A stretch of DNA of 64,000 nt from Pyricularia pennisetigena (GCF_004337985.1 NC_043741.1:6967937-7031936); one strand, 5' to 3'. Positions 11,464 through 23,783 are shown, counted from the stretch's first letter. A program made the numbers and translations. Notes: generated by a model from the letters alone, not told the origin.

Positions 11464-12426
11464 TCACAGCTTGGCAAAAGTAGCCTTCCTCTTCTGGATC
11501 CCGCTCAACAACGCATCTTTGATATCCCTCGTCTGCAAGGCGGCCGAGTTCCAGACGGTCGTGTACCTCAGGCTCTCCTCGACGCTGTGGTCCCGCGCGT
11601 GGTTCAGGAGCTCCTTGGTGCCCTGCACCGCCACGGGGCTCTTGCCTGCTATCAGGGTCGCCATGGACAGGGCGGCCTTGAGCGCGTCGGCCTTGGTCTC
11701 GTGGATGGGCCCGCTGACGAAGCCGACGGCCAGCGCCTCCTCGGGCGTGAACTCGCGCGCCGATAGACACACCTCCTTGACCCACGACAGGCTGCCAACC
11801 GCCTTGGGCAGCCGGCTGAGCGTGCCAATGTCGGCCGCGAGCCCGATGTCGACCTCCTTGACCGCCATGCGCGTGCCGCGTGCGACGAGCCGCACGTCGG
11901 CGCAGCAGGCTAGGTCGATGGCCAGGCCGAGGGAGAGGCCGTGGAGCACGCAGATGACGGCTGGGAACGTTGTTTGTTGTGTCATGTTAGTACAAGGAGA
12001 TCGGTTTGTACAATCGAAACTAGAGTCTTTTTTAAGCACAGTAGGACGGGTAAATAAACACATACGCTTTTCACACTTTTCCATGGCGCTGATGGAGTCT
12101 TGAAACTCGGCAATGTGCCTCCTCGCGTAGGTCGCAAACCTGGCCGAGTCCACGGGCTGGCCGCTGCCGTCGTCCATGCCCTTGACGAGCCAGCCATCGG
12201 AGGCCTTTTGGACGTCCAGGCCGCTGGTGAAGGCGCGCTCGCCGGCGCCCGAGAGGACGACGGCGCGCACCTCGGGGTCGACGGACAGGGCGTTGAAGAC
12301 GCGGCCAAACTCGCACCACATCTCCTCGTAGAACGAGTTGAGCTTGTCGGGCCGGTTGATTTCGACGTGCGCCACGCCGGGCGCAGGCCGGTGCACCAGG
12401 AAGTGGGTGTATGGTTGAGATGACAT
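11464..12426 (-). CDS. Peroxisomal delta3,5-delta2,4-dienoyl-CoA isomerase (Ech1/Dci1-like)
   Basis: Exons 12426-12066 and 11960-11464 (105-bp intron, gtatgt...cccag) encode 285 residues of the crotonase fold. The joined sequence reads AMEKCEKPVICVLHG across the splice, as expected for the family. VKEVDIGLAADIGTLSRLP is diagnostic of dienoyl-CoA isomerases. The acidic triad of the rat enzyme (D176, E196, D204) aligns with D136, E156 and D164 with identical spacing of 20 and 8. The C-terminus is AKL, a peroxisomal targeting signal type 1 variant, so it should act in peroxisomal beta-oxidation of unsaturated fatty acids with odd-numbered double bonds. The start is set at the ATG of MSSQPYTHF; upstream in-frame codons begin only with a non-ATG. 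Confidence 0.93.
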   Translation of the reverse strand: MSSQPYTHFLVHRPAPGVAHVEINRPDKLNSFYEEMWCEFGRVFNALSVDPEVRAVVLSGAGERAFTSGLDVQKASDGWLVKGMDDGSGQPVDSARFATYARRHIAEFQDSISAMEKCEKRMCLFTRPTVLKKDSSFDCTNRSPCTNMTQQTTFPAVICVLHGLSLGLAIDLACCADVRLVARGTRMAVKEVDIGLAADIGTLSRLPKAVGSLSWVKEVCLSAREFTPEEALAVGFVSGPIHETKADALKAALSMATLIAGKSPVAVQGTKELLNHARDHSVEESLRYTTVWNSAALQTRDIKDALLSGIQKRKATFAKL

Positions 12427-15249
12427 TGTGTGAATGGTGCTCCTTGGCAAATGGGTTCTCGGTTAGAGATCAGATGCTACAGTTGAAGTGTTACTTTGTT
12501 GGGTTGTGAAACCGGTATCAAAGCTCCAAATGGATTGTAGATAATTCAGATCATACAATCACGGCATGTAGCAAACTTTATACCTGCTTGATATGGATAT
12601 AGCATCGATCGCGGCTAAGGAGATGATGGATGGGCGTGTCGGTTGTAACTGTGGAGTTACCGAGGCATTTCACTCCCATGCCCGTTCTAGGAGGTTTAAT
12701 GTGGGTCTTCAGGTTAACAGCTGGAGTTGTGGCCTTACCTCTCTCTGTATCATTTGGCAACAGATATTCAGCTGAACTATTAGTCATGATACAGATTTTA
12801 CACTTAGCAGCGATGCAACCAAGCCAGTTTTTCAATGTAAAGACAACAAATTCATTTTTCCAGCTCGCAAGCTGCGACTCATGGCAGTATTCTTTTGACA
12901 AACATGTACAGGGTAGGTAAGGTAGCTCCGTTCACAAGGTTACTTTACATGTAGGCACAATGCAGGTTGATTGTTAATTCCTACCGTTGTGATCCACTAA
13001 CCCCTTTTGGCGGGGCATCGGCTCCGCCGTAGCACCCTCTGTGCCTACGGATCGCTCCGAAGCGACGCCGTGTTTATCGCGCGTCAAAGATCTTTATAAA
13101 ATACTTGGAATTTGAGCACCCGCGAGCAAACATAAAATCGGACCTTTTTTCCCCCTCTTATTTGTCTTTCTGGAATGTCCAAAGTGGGTAGCTGCTTGCC
13201 AACGATGGGACGTGGCAGCTTGCGCGCGAACCATTTTGACAGTCCGCTGACCTCCACTTCCGTCTAATCCAATCCCAGCAATCCCATGCGACACCCCTAA
13301 CGGGGTATAGGAGAATATTACCTGTTCAATTAAACCTAATTGGTTGCAGGAGCCCGTGGGGCAAGATCCAGCTCACGTGTCGGCGAGGGAGTTGTTCCCG
13401 TACCAACAAACCTGCCCTAGTGGACGGGAGAAGTAACCGACGTGGAGCTGCGCATCGTTGGCTGGGCGGATTAAGGGAGAAGAACACATCACCGTATCCG
13501 CAGCTTGCCGCAGGTAGGTGTGTAATTACTTCATAAGGTAGTACAGTAATTATAATGTAGCTCACCTTTGGAGAAACCCCTGTCATTCATCCCTTACGGA
13601 TGCAGGCAGGCAGTGTACTGTACAGTAAAATGGCAGCCAGTATCCCGGCCCTTGAACGTTGGACGCTTCGTAAGGAATGATGTGATGCGATGCACCAGAC
13701 GTAATGATACAAGAAACACTGTCATGTCAGCATTTTGCATGAATTACTCTCAACCTATTTTGTCTTGCACCTCTGCCCAATAACCAGAGCAGAATGCAAA
13801 CAAATGCAAGTGTTCAGCAACGCGTCGCCGGCAATTATAGCCAGTCGCTTCATCAACCATCTTGGCGCCTTATCTCCGGGGATGTCGCTAACAACCTTGT
13901 CTATGACGATCAGGTTGAAGAACAGTCCAAACGGAGAAAAGAAGAGGCTTGCTCCTGAAAAGCGTTGTCTCGGCGGGCGTAACAAGGGCACAAGTGCAAG
14001 GGTAAGGATGGTAAAAGAGCGGGAATCGTCATCAAATCTGGATGGGAGGAAAAAAAAAAAAAAAAAAAAAAAAAGAATTGGCCGGCGGGTGGGGGCGGGT
14101 TGCCGCTGCTTTGTTTTGCCTCGATAGGAGGGAGGGGGAGGGATATGGGCCCGGCAAAGCCGTCTAACGTTCATTGTCTCATTGCCGGTGACAAACACTC
14201 TGCCCTGGGATCTGCAATTTCCTTTCTCCCCTCTGGCAGGTAAGAAGGAACAACAAAATTCGTGTTTTGCTTCTCGACAATGGCGCGTTCGAGACTCGCC
14301 CGGACGGCATACTAGCACCTAGCAACGCAGGTGCGTCCAAGCTCACATGCACTTACTCCGGGCACCTGTCCGTGACGCTCTGAGCGAAAAAGGGTCAGGC
14401 TAAGGATGGGACGGTGAGGCCCTTCTTTTGCCCCTTCAAACGAGGGAACCAAACATTCAAAAATAGTCAGAAAACTAACTGTTGTAGGTACACTTGTGGC
14501 TTGGGGTTTGATCTGGACTTCCGTGAGTTGGACTTTTGCATGACTTGAAGTCCGTGTTCGTATCAACCAGTCGAGGAATTGATTGGCGATGAGTGAGTGG
14601 TGCCAGCAAGTCATCTGTACGAGGTAAGGCACCTACAGTAGTGACATTAGTTGGGTACGTACGGTATGAACGATATGTACAGTACGTATGCACCTTGGTA
14701 GTCTACCGTTTGGCGAGTGAACCACGAGAGTAATTATGGCCAGTCCCTTTTTCATTGAAACCAAACCTTTGTTAGATCTCGGCGTGTTGTCTCGCGAATT
14801 TCGTTGGAGTAGAACACAACGCGCTTCGACATGATTTGATTGATGCACTTTAAACAGGGGGGTCTTATTGGTACCAAACTCTGACAATTTTTTATGATTG
14901 CACAAGCAACCGCTGCTCCACACACATACCCACCACCCACTCCACGCCTCAGCACGACCACCCGCGCGCTGTTCCTCACTGGCTTGCTGGCTAGGCTTGG
15001 ACTACAGTGCCTGCCGTTGTTCTCCGCCCGCCATTCGCCCTGCCTGCGCGACCGCCACTGGTCGTTGCTACTGTTCTTCAATCCATTCCCCCTTGAACGT
15101 CCCAACCCTCGCTCTCCTTCTTGTCGTCGCCGACGCCACGCCCCTTTGAGATCGCCCCGTCAGCCCTCTGCGACGACCCGATCAACGCCGACGACCCCAT
15201 TTGACGACAGGACCGACTCCTCAATTGTCAATGATTTGGTCTTGACACC
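12427..15249. other. Intergenic region with a hairpin cluster
   Basis: No coding gene is supported. The stretch contains a cluster of adjacent hairpins at 13009-13065 (listed separately), the perfect palindrome tactgtacagta at 13616-13627, an A run at about 14050-14074 that creates artificial lysine or phenylalanine runs in open frames, and pyrimidine-rich sequence from about 14900. That last part is likely the promoter and 5' leader of the Boi-like gene. Confidence 0.55.
13009..13065. repeat. Cluster of adjacent stem-loops in GC-rich intergenic DNA
   Basis: Three inverted repeats follow one another. The first is ggcgg (13009-13013) with ccgcc (13024-13028). The second is ccgtagcac (13027-13035) with gtg-c-ctacgg (13041-13050), 9 bp with one bulged C. 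The third is tcgct (13052-13056) with agcga (13061-13065), with a 4-base loop. The local base composition is much more GC-rich than the AT-rich flanks, which suggests an inserted or selected element. No family is recognised. Confidence 0.6.
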
Positions 15250-18200
15250 ATGGCCGCCAGAGGGAACAGCGACACGGGGGCTGCCAATGCCCGTCCCAAC
15301 GTTGGCGACATCTTACTCGTAATCCGTAAGTGCCCATGTCAGTTGTGGCAAGACAAGAAAACTCCAGATCAGCTATATACTTTTGGGCCTTTTTGCGAAC
15401 CCCATGCCTGTTTGCAATTCTGTACAATGCTGTACAATGCTGTCCAACGGTCTAAAAACTACATTGACAACGTCAACACGCCAATGCTAGAGCACCGCTT
15501 CTCCCAACCCCCCGCTTTCAAGATACTAACGCTGCACATTCATGTCTAGACGACTTCCAGGCGCGGAGTGCGGATGAGCTCAGCCTTACCAAGGGCGATC
15601 GCGTCGAACTTATCGAGAGGGACGATGAGTTTGGCGATGGTTGGTTTCTGGGAAAGCACCTCCTGAATGGCGGCACTGGCCTCTTCCCCGAGGGTAAGTC
15701 GCACCAAACACTTTTAGCCGCTGTTATGGGTGGTGGATTACGGATTGAATGGTCAAACTGATGGGACACGATTGCCGTTCAGTTTATACTAGACCTGCAC
15801 CCAGGGGCGTAATAGTTCCATCGATTCCTCTCGCCGCCAACGTTTCGTCGAAAAATGTTCCCTTCGCGACGACAGAACCATCGATATCCGAATCGAGCCC
15901 CCCAGCCGAGTTGGATGTGTCAGCAAAGACACCCAGTCCGAATGCTGTGACCATCTCACCCCCGACTGCAGAGTCAACTCCCGTTCCCGCCATCATGTCA
16001 CCGCAGCCCGTAGCGCCACCAGCAGCAACGATGCCGCTCAGCTCCTTCAAGGTTGCATCGGCGCCTCCGGGAAACTCGAACAAGAGTCTCCCTCCGCTTG
16101 GTCCCGCAGCTACTGGATCTCACATTTCTCCTCGCGCCGCCAGCTCCGGCCAGGAGAGTTATGTGCTGTCGGAGACTCTTAACGTAATTGACGAGCACAT
16201 TACAGAGACACTGCGCTCAACACCGAGCAATGGGCAGCCAAACGCGGACTCGGGGAGCGAGTACAGTTCTAACATCGACCATCGTATGTCATACATTCAG
16301 GGGGAAGAGACGGACGAGGAGGAAGATGGATCGTACACGCGCAGCGAAGTGATGACATGGTCGGCAGACCAAGTGGCAGAGCATCTCTTCACTGCAGGTG
16401 TTGAGAAGCATCATTGCGAGGTATTCAGGGATCAAGAAATCACGGGTGAAGTTTTGCTCGGTATGGACCAAACGTCAATTTTCATCAAGGCGTTTGACCT
16501 TGGCTCTGTCGGGAGGCGGTTAAAAACATGGCAGAAAATTAAAGCCTTGTTGGATGAGGTAAATGGGCAGGCACAAACGACTCGCAGGACAACGCAGACA
16601 CACGGAAGCGACGTTGGATCGGACAGGGGCAGCCGGAGCAGGAGCAGGACGAACACAATCACGAGCAACGCTCCAATCACACGATTTCCGACCATCGACA
16701 GCAACACGTCATCAATGTTCAGTGGCGGTAATAGGCGTAGATCGGTCACGCAGGGCAGTCAATTCGAGCCCGTCTCGCCCGTCTCGCCCGTGTCCCCCGT
16801 TAGGCCAAATCACGAGAAGAGGCCGTCTGCTGCTTCGGTTAGAGACCTGCATCATTCGCGCCGCCATTCTTCCACCGATTTCCGCCTTACGGGAACCTCG
16901 ATACACACCCCCTCGGCCACGCCAAGGCTGCAGAATAACAGTACCTACCCTCTGCCAGAGACGAATTCGCATAGGAAGCAACCATCGTTTGATCGTAACT
17001 GGACATTAGGCAGTGCTACCGCGTCCACCGCCCAAGGCGCCCACACCGTTGGCCCGCGGCCGTTATCCTCAGTCGGCTTCCCGAATGATTTTCTTGCAGC
17101 CACCAACCCGCACGACCAGGACTCGGCGGTCGACCTCGATCGTGGCTACTTCTCATCTACGGACGGCGATGGGCGAAGGAGAAACGTGCTGAAGAAACGG
17201 GACAGCGTAAAGCACTCACGCGGCCACTCGAGAAACACAAGCTACGCTGAGGAGCAAAGGGTTCGAAGTGCCACAGCTCACTCACGACATAGCCACTTTG
17301 GAAGTATGGACTCGACGGCCCGCGATATCGGCACTTCGCCTGCTGCTCAAAAGTATTATAGCGCATCAAGTGGTGCACATCGCAGGACAGCCTCAACTAA
17401 CACCACGGACTCGACGACCCGACCGATCCACCCTGTGAATGATGGCCTTCCACCGACAGTTACGAAGTTGGATGGGCAACAGCCACGATCATCGCCCATA
17501 TCACCGACATCGACAGGAAACAAGCAAGGATCACATGGAGACTGGCTATCAAAACCCAGCTTTAGTTCCAGGAATGGCGGCGGATTCAATTTCGGACTAC
17601 GAGCCACTTCGGAGGCGGTTACGGGCCAGGAGCGCTCAAAATTCGGTGCTGGCGACAGTCTCAAGGATTCGCCAATGAATTCACCCGCCCGTACCGGCTC
17701 CAGTACGCCTTCGGCAGGCCCTTCGTTTGAGCTCGATTCACCTACTTCAAAGAGCCCAAGCACCTCGGCAACAGCGCCATCAACAATGACTCCTACCCTT
17801 GTACCTCGACCAAAGAAAAAGAACAAAAAGGAAACCTCGGCATATCTTCGTGGGCTGCAGAAGATGACACCTCGTGAGGCCATGGCAGATGCAGACTATA
17901 GTGGATGGATGAAGAAGAAGAGCTCCAACCTGATGACAACATGGAAGCCAAGGCTGTTTGTGCTCAAGGGCAGGCGACTGGCTTATTACTACTCCGAGGA
18001 TGACGAGCAGGAGAAGGGGCTTATAGACATCAGTTTCCATCGTGTCCTACCAGCCGATAATGAGAGACTGACTGGGCTGCACGCAACCTTGACTGGCGCT
18101 TCGACAACGCCTACGATACCAGCTGGCAGTCAGATGTCAACAATTGCAGCGACACAGGCGGAACTGGATCCGACACGAGACGTTCCCGGACAAGAGAACC

Positions 18201-18703
18201 AAATATTCATCTTTAAACTGGTTCCGCCCCGATCAGGGCTGACCAAGGCTGTCAACTTTACGAAACCGATGGTGCACTACTTTGCGGTTCCCAACGTCAA
18301 GCAGGGTAGGCTGTGGATGGCAGCACTGATGAAGGCCACCATCGACCGAGACGATAACCAACCGATAACAACGACCTACCAGCAAAAGACTATATCGCTT
18401 GCCAAGGCCCAGCAAATGAGACATAGACCGCCAGCGCTCATGAATCTCGACGAGAAGGTCGAGTCTGGCGACGGCGCCACAATAAGTGATCAGGCGTCCA
18501 CGACGACCGCAACCACAGCTAACACTGCGGAAGGCATGTTAGCAAACGGCAACGGCGTTGGAGGTGGACTGGGGATCGTGTTCGACGAGAATGACAGCGG
18601 CGTCTCAGGAATGGAGAAGATGGGACTCCAGAAGGTCGAGAGTGCCCGCTCCCGAGGTTACCCATTCGATACGAGAGATCCCAACATGCCCCAGAGTGCT
18701 TAG
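15250..18703 (+). CDS. Boi1/Boi2-like polarity scaffold (SH3-SAM-PH)
   Basis: Exons 15250-15325, 15550-15693 and 15783-18703 encode 1046 residues. The SH3 domain, about residues 20-76, spans all three exons (LLVIHDFQARSADELSL, GWFLGKH, GLFPEVY). A SAM domain at about 262-330 starts near MTWSADQVAEHLF and ends near KIKALLDEV. A PH domain at about 777-927 runs from YSGWMKKKSS to WMAALMKATIDRD and is interrupted by a low-complexity loop. The linkers are Ser/Pro/Thr-rich and probably disordered, including a repeated SPVSPV tract. This order is that of yeast Boi1/Boi2, which bind Bem1, Cdc42 and the exocyst at sites of polarised growth; the PH domain binds acidic phospholipids. A role at the hyphal tip plasma membrane is inferred. 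Introns are 224 and 89 bp; both donors are gtaagt. Confidence 0.93.
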
Positions 18704-19432
18704 GAGCCAGCTACTGAGGTTATTCGGGAGACGACTGCCTTTGTGTGAGTTGGAGATATAAGTATCTCTGGGAGCAGAGTGGGCAACTGCATTTTGCGGG
18801 GACAACCTACTAATTACTACATCACATATATATACTCTAATCTCTGTCATGTACATCTTGTTTTCTTTTTTCTTTTCTTTTTTTTTTGGTTCTGTTCAGT
18901 TACCAAGGCGATAGCATGAGTGCGGTTTTAAGAATGGTAGGGAGGAGGGTAAAGGTAGTAGGATGGATGGAGGAAAACAAGCCCTTGGTGGCTACCATGG
19001 AACGTCGGCACAACCTACAGTTTCTTTTGTTTCGTTGCCTGTCGGGCTCATCACCTTTTCTTGTCCTGCGTCAGTCATCCTTTTGTATGATAACATGATT
19101 ATAAACAGCCGTATATGGCAGCTATGAAAGGAGCTGAGAAAGGGCGTTTATGTTAAGCATTGGGTAACATGTCTCGCCGATTCATGGCGTTGTTGCGTCG
19201 TACTCACTGACAATCTCGGTAACATAGGAACTTTCATACGGAACTTGGATTTAATAATGGATCATTACTAATTGCTCCGACAATGAGGCCTTCTGAGAAA
19301 AGTCCCTCTCGACTATTATCCATAGTGACTTGTTGATCACTGAAGACGGCATCACATGATCGTTGGTCGATAGTGATTATTGTTCCCCCTTTCTGCCCCC
19401 TAGAACCTTGGGCAGCAGCATTATTACGAAGT
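18704..19432. other. Convergent 3' intergenic region
   Basis: This lies between the stops of the Boi-like gene and the CVNH-like gene. It contains a T-rich stretch near 18860-18890 and AT-rich sequence. No gene is seen. Confidence 0.55.
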
Positions 19433-20149
19433 TTAATCGCCTCGCCAGTCGTTAAATACGCTGCCGTATTTGTCGCGTCCACCGACGGGGATGATTAAGC
19501 CGTTGGACTGTTTGGGGATGCAGTCCATGTAACCCATGTCCCCGAGTCCGAGGTTGCACCTCTTGGGCTCAGTGCGGACCGGCGCGTCGGGGTTCATACG
19601 GATGGCCTTGGCGCGCATGCCGTTCCGACAGGCCAGTACGCCATTCTTGCCCTCGATGCCGCCGTCGTCGAGCCGCACAGAGCTGGCCCGCTCCTGCCCG
19701 GCGTCGCTGCAGACGCAGCCAAACACAATCCTGCCAACGGCGACGTGCCCGTCATCGCCGCCCAGCTCGAGCTCCGACAGCTCGCACGACGAGCAGAAGC
19801 TGCTCAGCCGGCCGGCCCGTCCCCACCCTAACTCCAGCGTCGCGGGGTCCACGCCCAGGCACCGGTTCAGGTCCAGCGCGTTGACGTACTCGGCCGCCGC
19901 GACGTTGCACGTCGCGGCCAGCGTGTCGTTGAGCGAGAGGCCCGGCCGGGACTGCAGGAGCAACACGTCGCGGCAAACCTTCAGGTTGCCGCCGCCCCCG
20001 TCTCCGGCTTGACGGGGTTCCATGGCCGCGGATGGGTTGGCGATGGTGGTGGTGTCGGTCACCTGCAGGGGGATCCCTACGGCCGCGGCGGCGGCGGTGG
20101 CAGGCAGTGATAGTAGCCCCAGAGGGGCGAGTGCACGCGTGATTCGCAT
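19433..20149 (-). CDS. Secreted cyanovirin-N-like (CVNH) domain protein
   Basis: A single exon encodes 238 residues. The start is the ATG of MRITRALAPLGLL; the frame continues upstream only through a non-ATG codon. Residues 1 to about 23 are a signal peptide ending in an alanine run. Two tandem repeats resemble the CVNH lectin fold. The first, about 58-120, has LAATCN and ALDLNRCLG. The second, about 143-175, has FGCVCSDAG, SSVRLDD and GKNGVLAC. CVNH proteins bind high-mannose glycans, and in fungi many are secreted or fused to other modules. A C-terminal extension of about 60 residues with two more cysteines is not recognised. Eleven cysteines downstream of the signal peptide suggest disulphides and extracellular location. 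A PR dipeptide at 46-47 could be a processing site. CVNH is inferred from motifs; a generic small secreted protein is the alternative. Confidence 0.75.
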   Translation of the reverse strand: MRITRALAPLGLLSLPATAAAAAVGIPLQVTDTTTIANPSAAMEPRQAGDGGGGNLKVCRDVLLLQSRPGLSLNDTLAATCNVAAAEYVNALDLNRCLGVDPATLELGWGRAGRLSSFCSSCELSELELGGDDGHVAVGRIVFGCVCSDAGQERASSVRLDDGGIEGKNGVLACRNGMRAKAIRMNPDAPVRTEPKRCNLGLGDMGYMDCIPKQSNGLIIPVGGRDKYGSVFNDWRGD

Positions 20150-21271
20150 CCTTGGCACGCGAGCTTGGCTGTTTTGGTTTTTTTTTTTTTTTTCCTTCGG
20201 ATCTCTTCGGAAAGAAACGAAAGGGAATTCTCAAGCAAACGTCACTGAGGAGAGGTCGTTGAGTAGAAACCCTCACGGTGGTGGTCAAGACGCTTGTATG
20301 AGAAGGGTGTTGAAGGTGATGAAAACAATGGTTTTGAAACTAGGTCTAGGTTCTTTTTTTTTCCCCCATTTTCACTCTTGGCTTTTTTCTCTCTTCATCA
20401 TATACCTCTTTCATTTTGTTTTGTAAAGCCCTTACGAGGCCCTAGGCCTGCATGTGCGAACCTTGAGAGCATAACTTGCAGATACTTAGGGCTGGATTCT
20501 AGCCTTTCAAAAGCTTGAGTTATGAATGGGTGCGCTTGCACTTGATTTAAGCTGCTTGCTTGCTTGTGACATATTAGTAGAGACTGGATGGGAGGGCATA
20601 TGCTTTGGGAGCAAAATATTTTCTGCATGGTTTTTGAACTGGTGATATCCTAGAAGTTGAGAACATCCATCCGATGGCGGATCTTTGCTGTCGCATGCAG
20701 AACGAGGCTTACGTACCATTCAACTGCCAAGGCAGCCTCGTGGTCAGTCGTGTCAGTGCCGACAGGAACGGGATATCCGGCGCATCTCGGTGAGGCAGTC
20801 AATGGCGGTAAGTGAGTGGTCCACCCGTCGAATCTTCCGAGGACCCTGAGTCGAGCTGTCAAATGGCCTTTTGCATGCCCCTCTCTGTGGCGCTCTCCTC
20901 GGGAGGGCCCTGAACCATGATGGATAGAGTTTCCGCAGTTACGACGTTTTGGGTAAATTTCTCCCGCGGACAATGCGTGAACGCTATTCTGAACTTTCCG
21001 ATCCTTTTGCTTTTGGCAGATATGGTCTCTCCCGCTGTGAAGTAAAACTGTGTACAACTATCAGACAGCCTCGTCCTTTCCCCTCTCTCAGTCGAACACT
21101 CCGTGCTTAAAACTGTTCGTCTGTTGGACCCTGAAAACAAGGTAAAGAGGACCAAAAATCGGGGCGAGGCGCTTGGCGGCATGTGCCGAGAGAGCCGAGC
21201 TCACAGAAGTTTACCTTGAGATGATGACCAGGGAAGGCCTGCCCGGGATACGGACGCCAGTATCTCGGAGA

Positions 21272-21743
21272 NNNNNNNNNNNNNNNNNNNNNNNNNNNNN
21301 NNNNNNNNNNNNNNNNNNNNNNNNNNNNNNNNNNNNNNNNNNNNNNNNNNNNNNNNNNNNNNNNNNNNNNNNNNNNNNNNNNNNNNNNNNNNNNNNNNNN
21401 NNNNNNNNNNNNNNNNNNNNNNNNNNNNNNNNNNNNNNNNNNNNNNNNNNNNNNNNNNNNNNNNNNNNNNNNNNNNNNNNNNNNNNNNNNNNNNNNNNNN
21501 NNNNNNNNNNNNNNNNNNNNNNNNNNNNNNNNNNNNNNNNNNNNNNNNNNNNNNNNNNNNNNNNNNNNNNNNNNNNNNNNNNNNNNNNNNNNNNNNNNNN
21601 NNNNNNNNNNNNNNNNNNNNNNNNNNNNNNNNNNNNNNNNNNNNNNNNNNNNNNNNNNNNNNNNNNNNNNNNNNNNNNNNNNNNNNNNNNNNNNNNNNNN
21701 NNNNNNNNNNNNNNNNNNNNNNNNNNNNNNNNNNNNNNNNNNN
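21272..21743. other. Assembly gap (472 N)
   Basis: Sequence is unknown between 21272 and 21743. The right flank begins with about 23 T. Open frames that cross the gap are meaningless. Confidence 1.
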
Positions 21744-22155
21744 TTTTTTTTTTTTTTTTTTTTTTGGTGGGGACACGGACGATGATCGGCACAAAATTGT
21801 CAAAACAATCCCCCTCAATGCTTCCACAGATCGCATCAACCGCTGAAGAACGGCGACCAGCCGGCAAAGTAGCCCCATTATAAACTATGGGGCTTTCAGT
21901 CTCGGCGTCTTTGTCGATATGCCGTGATTGGTGTAGAGCCCTAATAGTGCGGAGCTTTTCCGCCAGGAGTTTTGGTAATGGTGGAGTGTTCCCTGCATCC
22001 CATCTCCGCGCGTTTGCTTCTTTTGGCTGGACCGGGGGGGACCTTTCTTCGATACAGACAGTAATCGTGATCTCTTTGAATGTTGTTCCGCCACCTAACC
22101 TGAACGAAGGGCAAGGGACTTGCAGTCAAGAAAACCATACTCCATTGTACCTCAA

Positions 22156-22189
22156 TGACTACGTAGACTAGACTAGACTAGACTAGTCA
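22156..22189 (+). repeat. (TAGAC)n tract bounded by inverted TGACTA/TAGTCA
   Basis: About five copies of the pentamer tagac are flanked by tgacta on the left and tagtca on the right, so the whole element is bounded by a 6-bp inverted repeat. Confidence 0.8.
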
Positions 22190-23783
22190 TTTGTTTTATT
22201 TCCAAACAGCTTGAAAGAAGCCGAGAGGCACTAGAGCCACGCAAGATGTGAGCCAAGATGTGTGGTGCCGGGGCGTTCTGACCGCATCATCAGTTAGTTG
22301 GACTCGACACGGACGTGACGACTCCTCACCTGCATGGTTGGTTTGAGGCGACGAATGATTATTAAGAGAATCACGGTAGTACCAGTACCGTATAGTACAG
22401 TACGGTTTTGATTAATCATTCGACTGGAATATGGGTTTGCACCAACGGCGAACAGAAAGAGAGAGAGAGACAGGGTGGAAGATGCCTACTCAAGGTCGTC
22501 AAGGTACTGCAAGAGCATGGTGATTCACTGTTAGATGTAATTGCAAACATGTCGTTGTACTATGCTAATTGTGAAAAAATGGATGTTATTTCAGCCTCAA
22601 TCATGAGAAACAAACTTTCAGGCAAGCCAGAGACGAATAGTATTCCGCCTTGCATTTCCTTTGTTCCCGATTACTTTTATGGTGAGCTTCGCAAACCCCC
22701 TGTCAGACAGGGGGTCCGCGAATCTCAACTCATAAGATTCCTTTTGTACCCGTAGCTCGAATCGCGAGGCGAATAAGCAAGCACCCCTGCGAGATTTTTC
22801 TCTCCAAATTGATACGCCGAGCAGCCCAGAGCAGCCCATTCCAGAGCGTGGCCCGGGTCTAGACCTTATCCATGCTGGATTGATTCCACCCTATCCACAT
22901 CAAGCAATGGGATGAGCTATCGCCCGCCGCCTGTTCAGCTCCGACACATCTTTGCTGTAAACACACATTGGCCCCAACCGTGTGTTTGGCGTGTCTTGCC
23001 TCTCCAAAGCGTGCGTGTGCTTGGATTTTTTTTTTTTTTTTTTTCATTTTTTATTTTTTTTCTTCCGGGAGGAATGGAAAGCGCCAAAATTTCCTTGTCT
23101 TCAGCAGCAGACCACACGGCACGTCGATAGACTACAACAATCGACGTCAACGGCTCCGCAGCCCTACCAGTTGCATTTGCAAATGCGCGAGCGTTGATCC
23201 CTCCCCTAGTCTAATTCTCCTAGCTGACTGACCGACCAAACCATTCCGAAAAGCAAACCCCAACCAACCCGGCCGCTGCGCTACTGTGAGAAAACACTTT
23301 CGGTGCCGCAGGGTCACGCAGGTCAATTGCCCTTACAGTAGTCACGTCAAGGCAAGACATTATTTGACACTCCCACCAAGACTTGCCGTGTGTTCCTCCC
23401 TGTCGCGGCCGGATCAATTGTTCCTGCGCATCTCCTCGTTCTTGTCTTGGACACAAGCTCGTTTGATCGTTCGTCTAAGGCCCAGCACAGTGGTTGATCG
23501 ACACCATTTGAGCCGTTTGTTCAATCGAGTTTTTTGCCGATCCCATCTCGCCCCATCACCGCACGCGAACAAACGAAGACGAAGACGACGAGACGACCCC
23601 CGAAGACAACAACCACGCCGACGTGGTCTTGCCGCTAAAGTCTGCTATTCACCGCAACCCTTGTTTTGTTTTCGGGGAGACTTCAAGCCGGCCTGGCTTT
23701 CGGCCCCACGACATGCATTCGGCACACATAACTCTGGAACTGTCTTCATAGTCTCGGCCTGCCAGGTCTGCAGCAACGCAGCC

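Larger units (their letters stand above)
20150..23783. other. Intergenic region with a sequence gap
   Basis: No gene is supported. It includes the 472-base gap at 21272-21743 followed by a T run, a (TAGAC)n tract at 22156-22189, the interrupted inverted repeat accgta/tacggt at 22387-22406 and a T-rich tract at about 23028-23060. The last 500 bp form the leader of the SLN1 gene: that reading frame is open but contains no ATG before the chosen start. Confidence 0.55.

Noticed and set aside
13755..14318. 187-codon minus-strand frame with a phenylalanine run
   Set aside because: The run comes from the A homopolymer at about 14050; nothing else supports coding.
21173..21883. Frames spanning the N gap
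   Set aside because: They exist only because unknown bases are translated as X.
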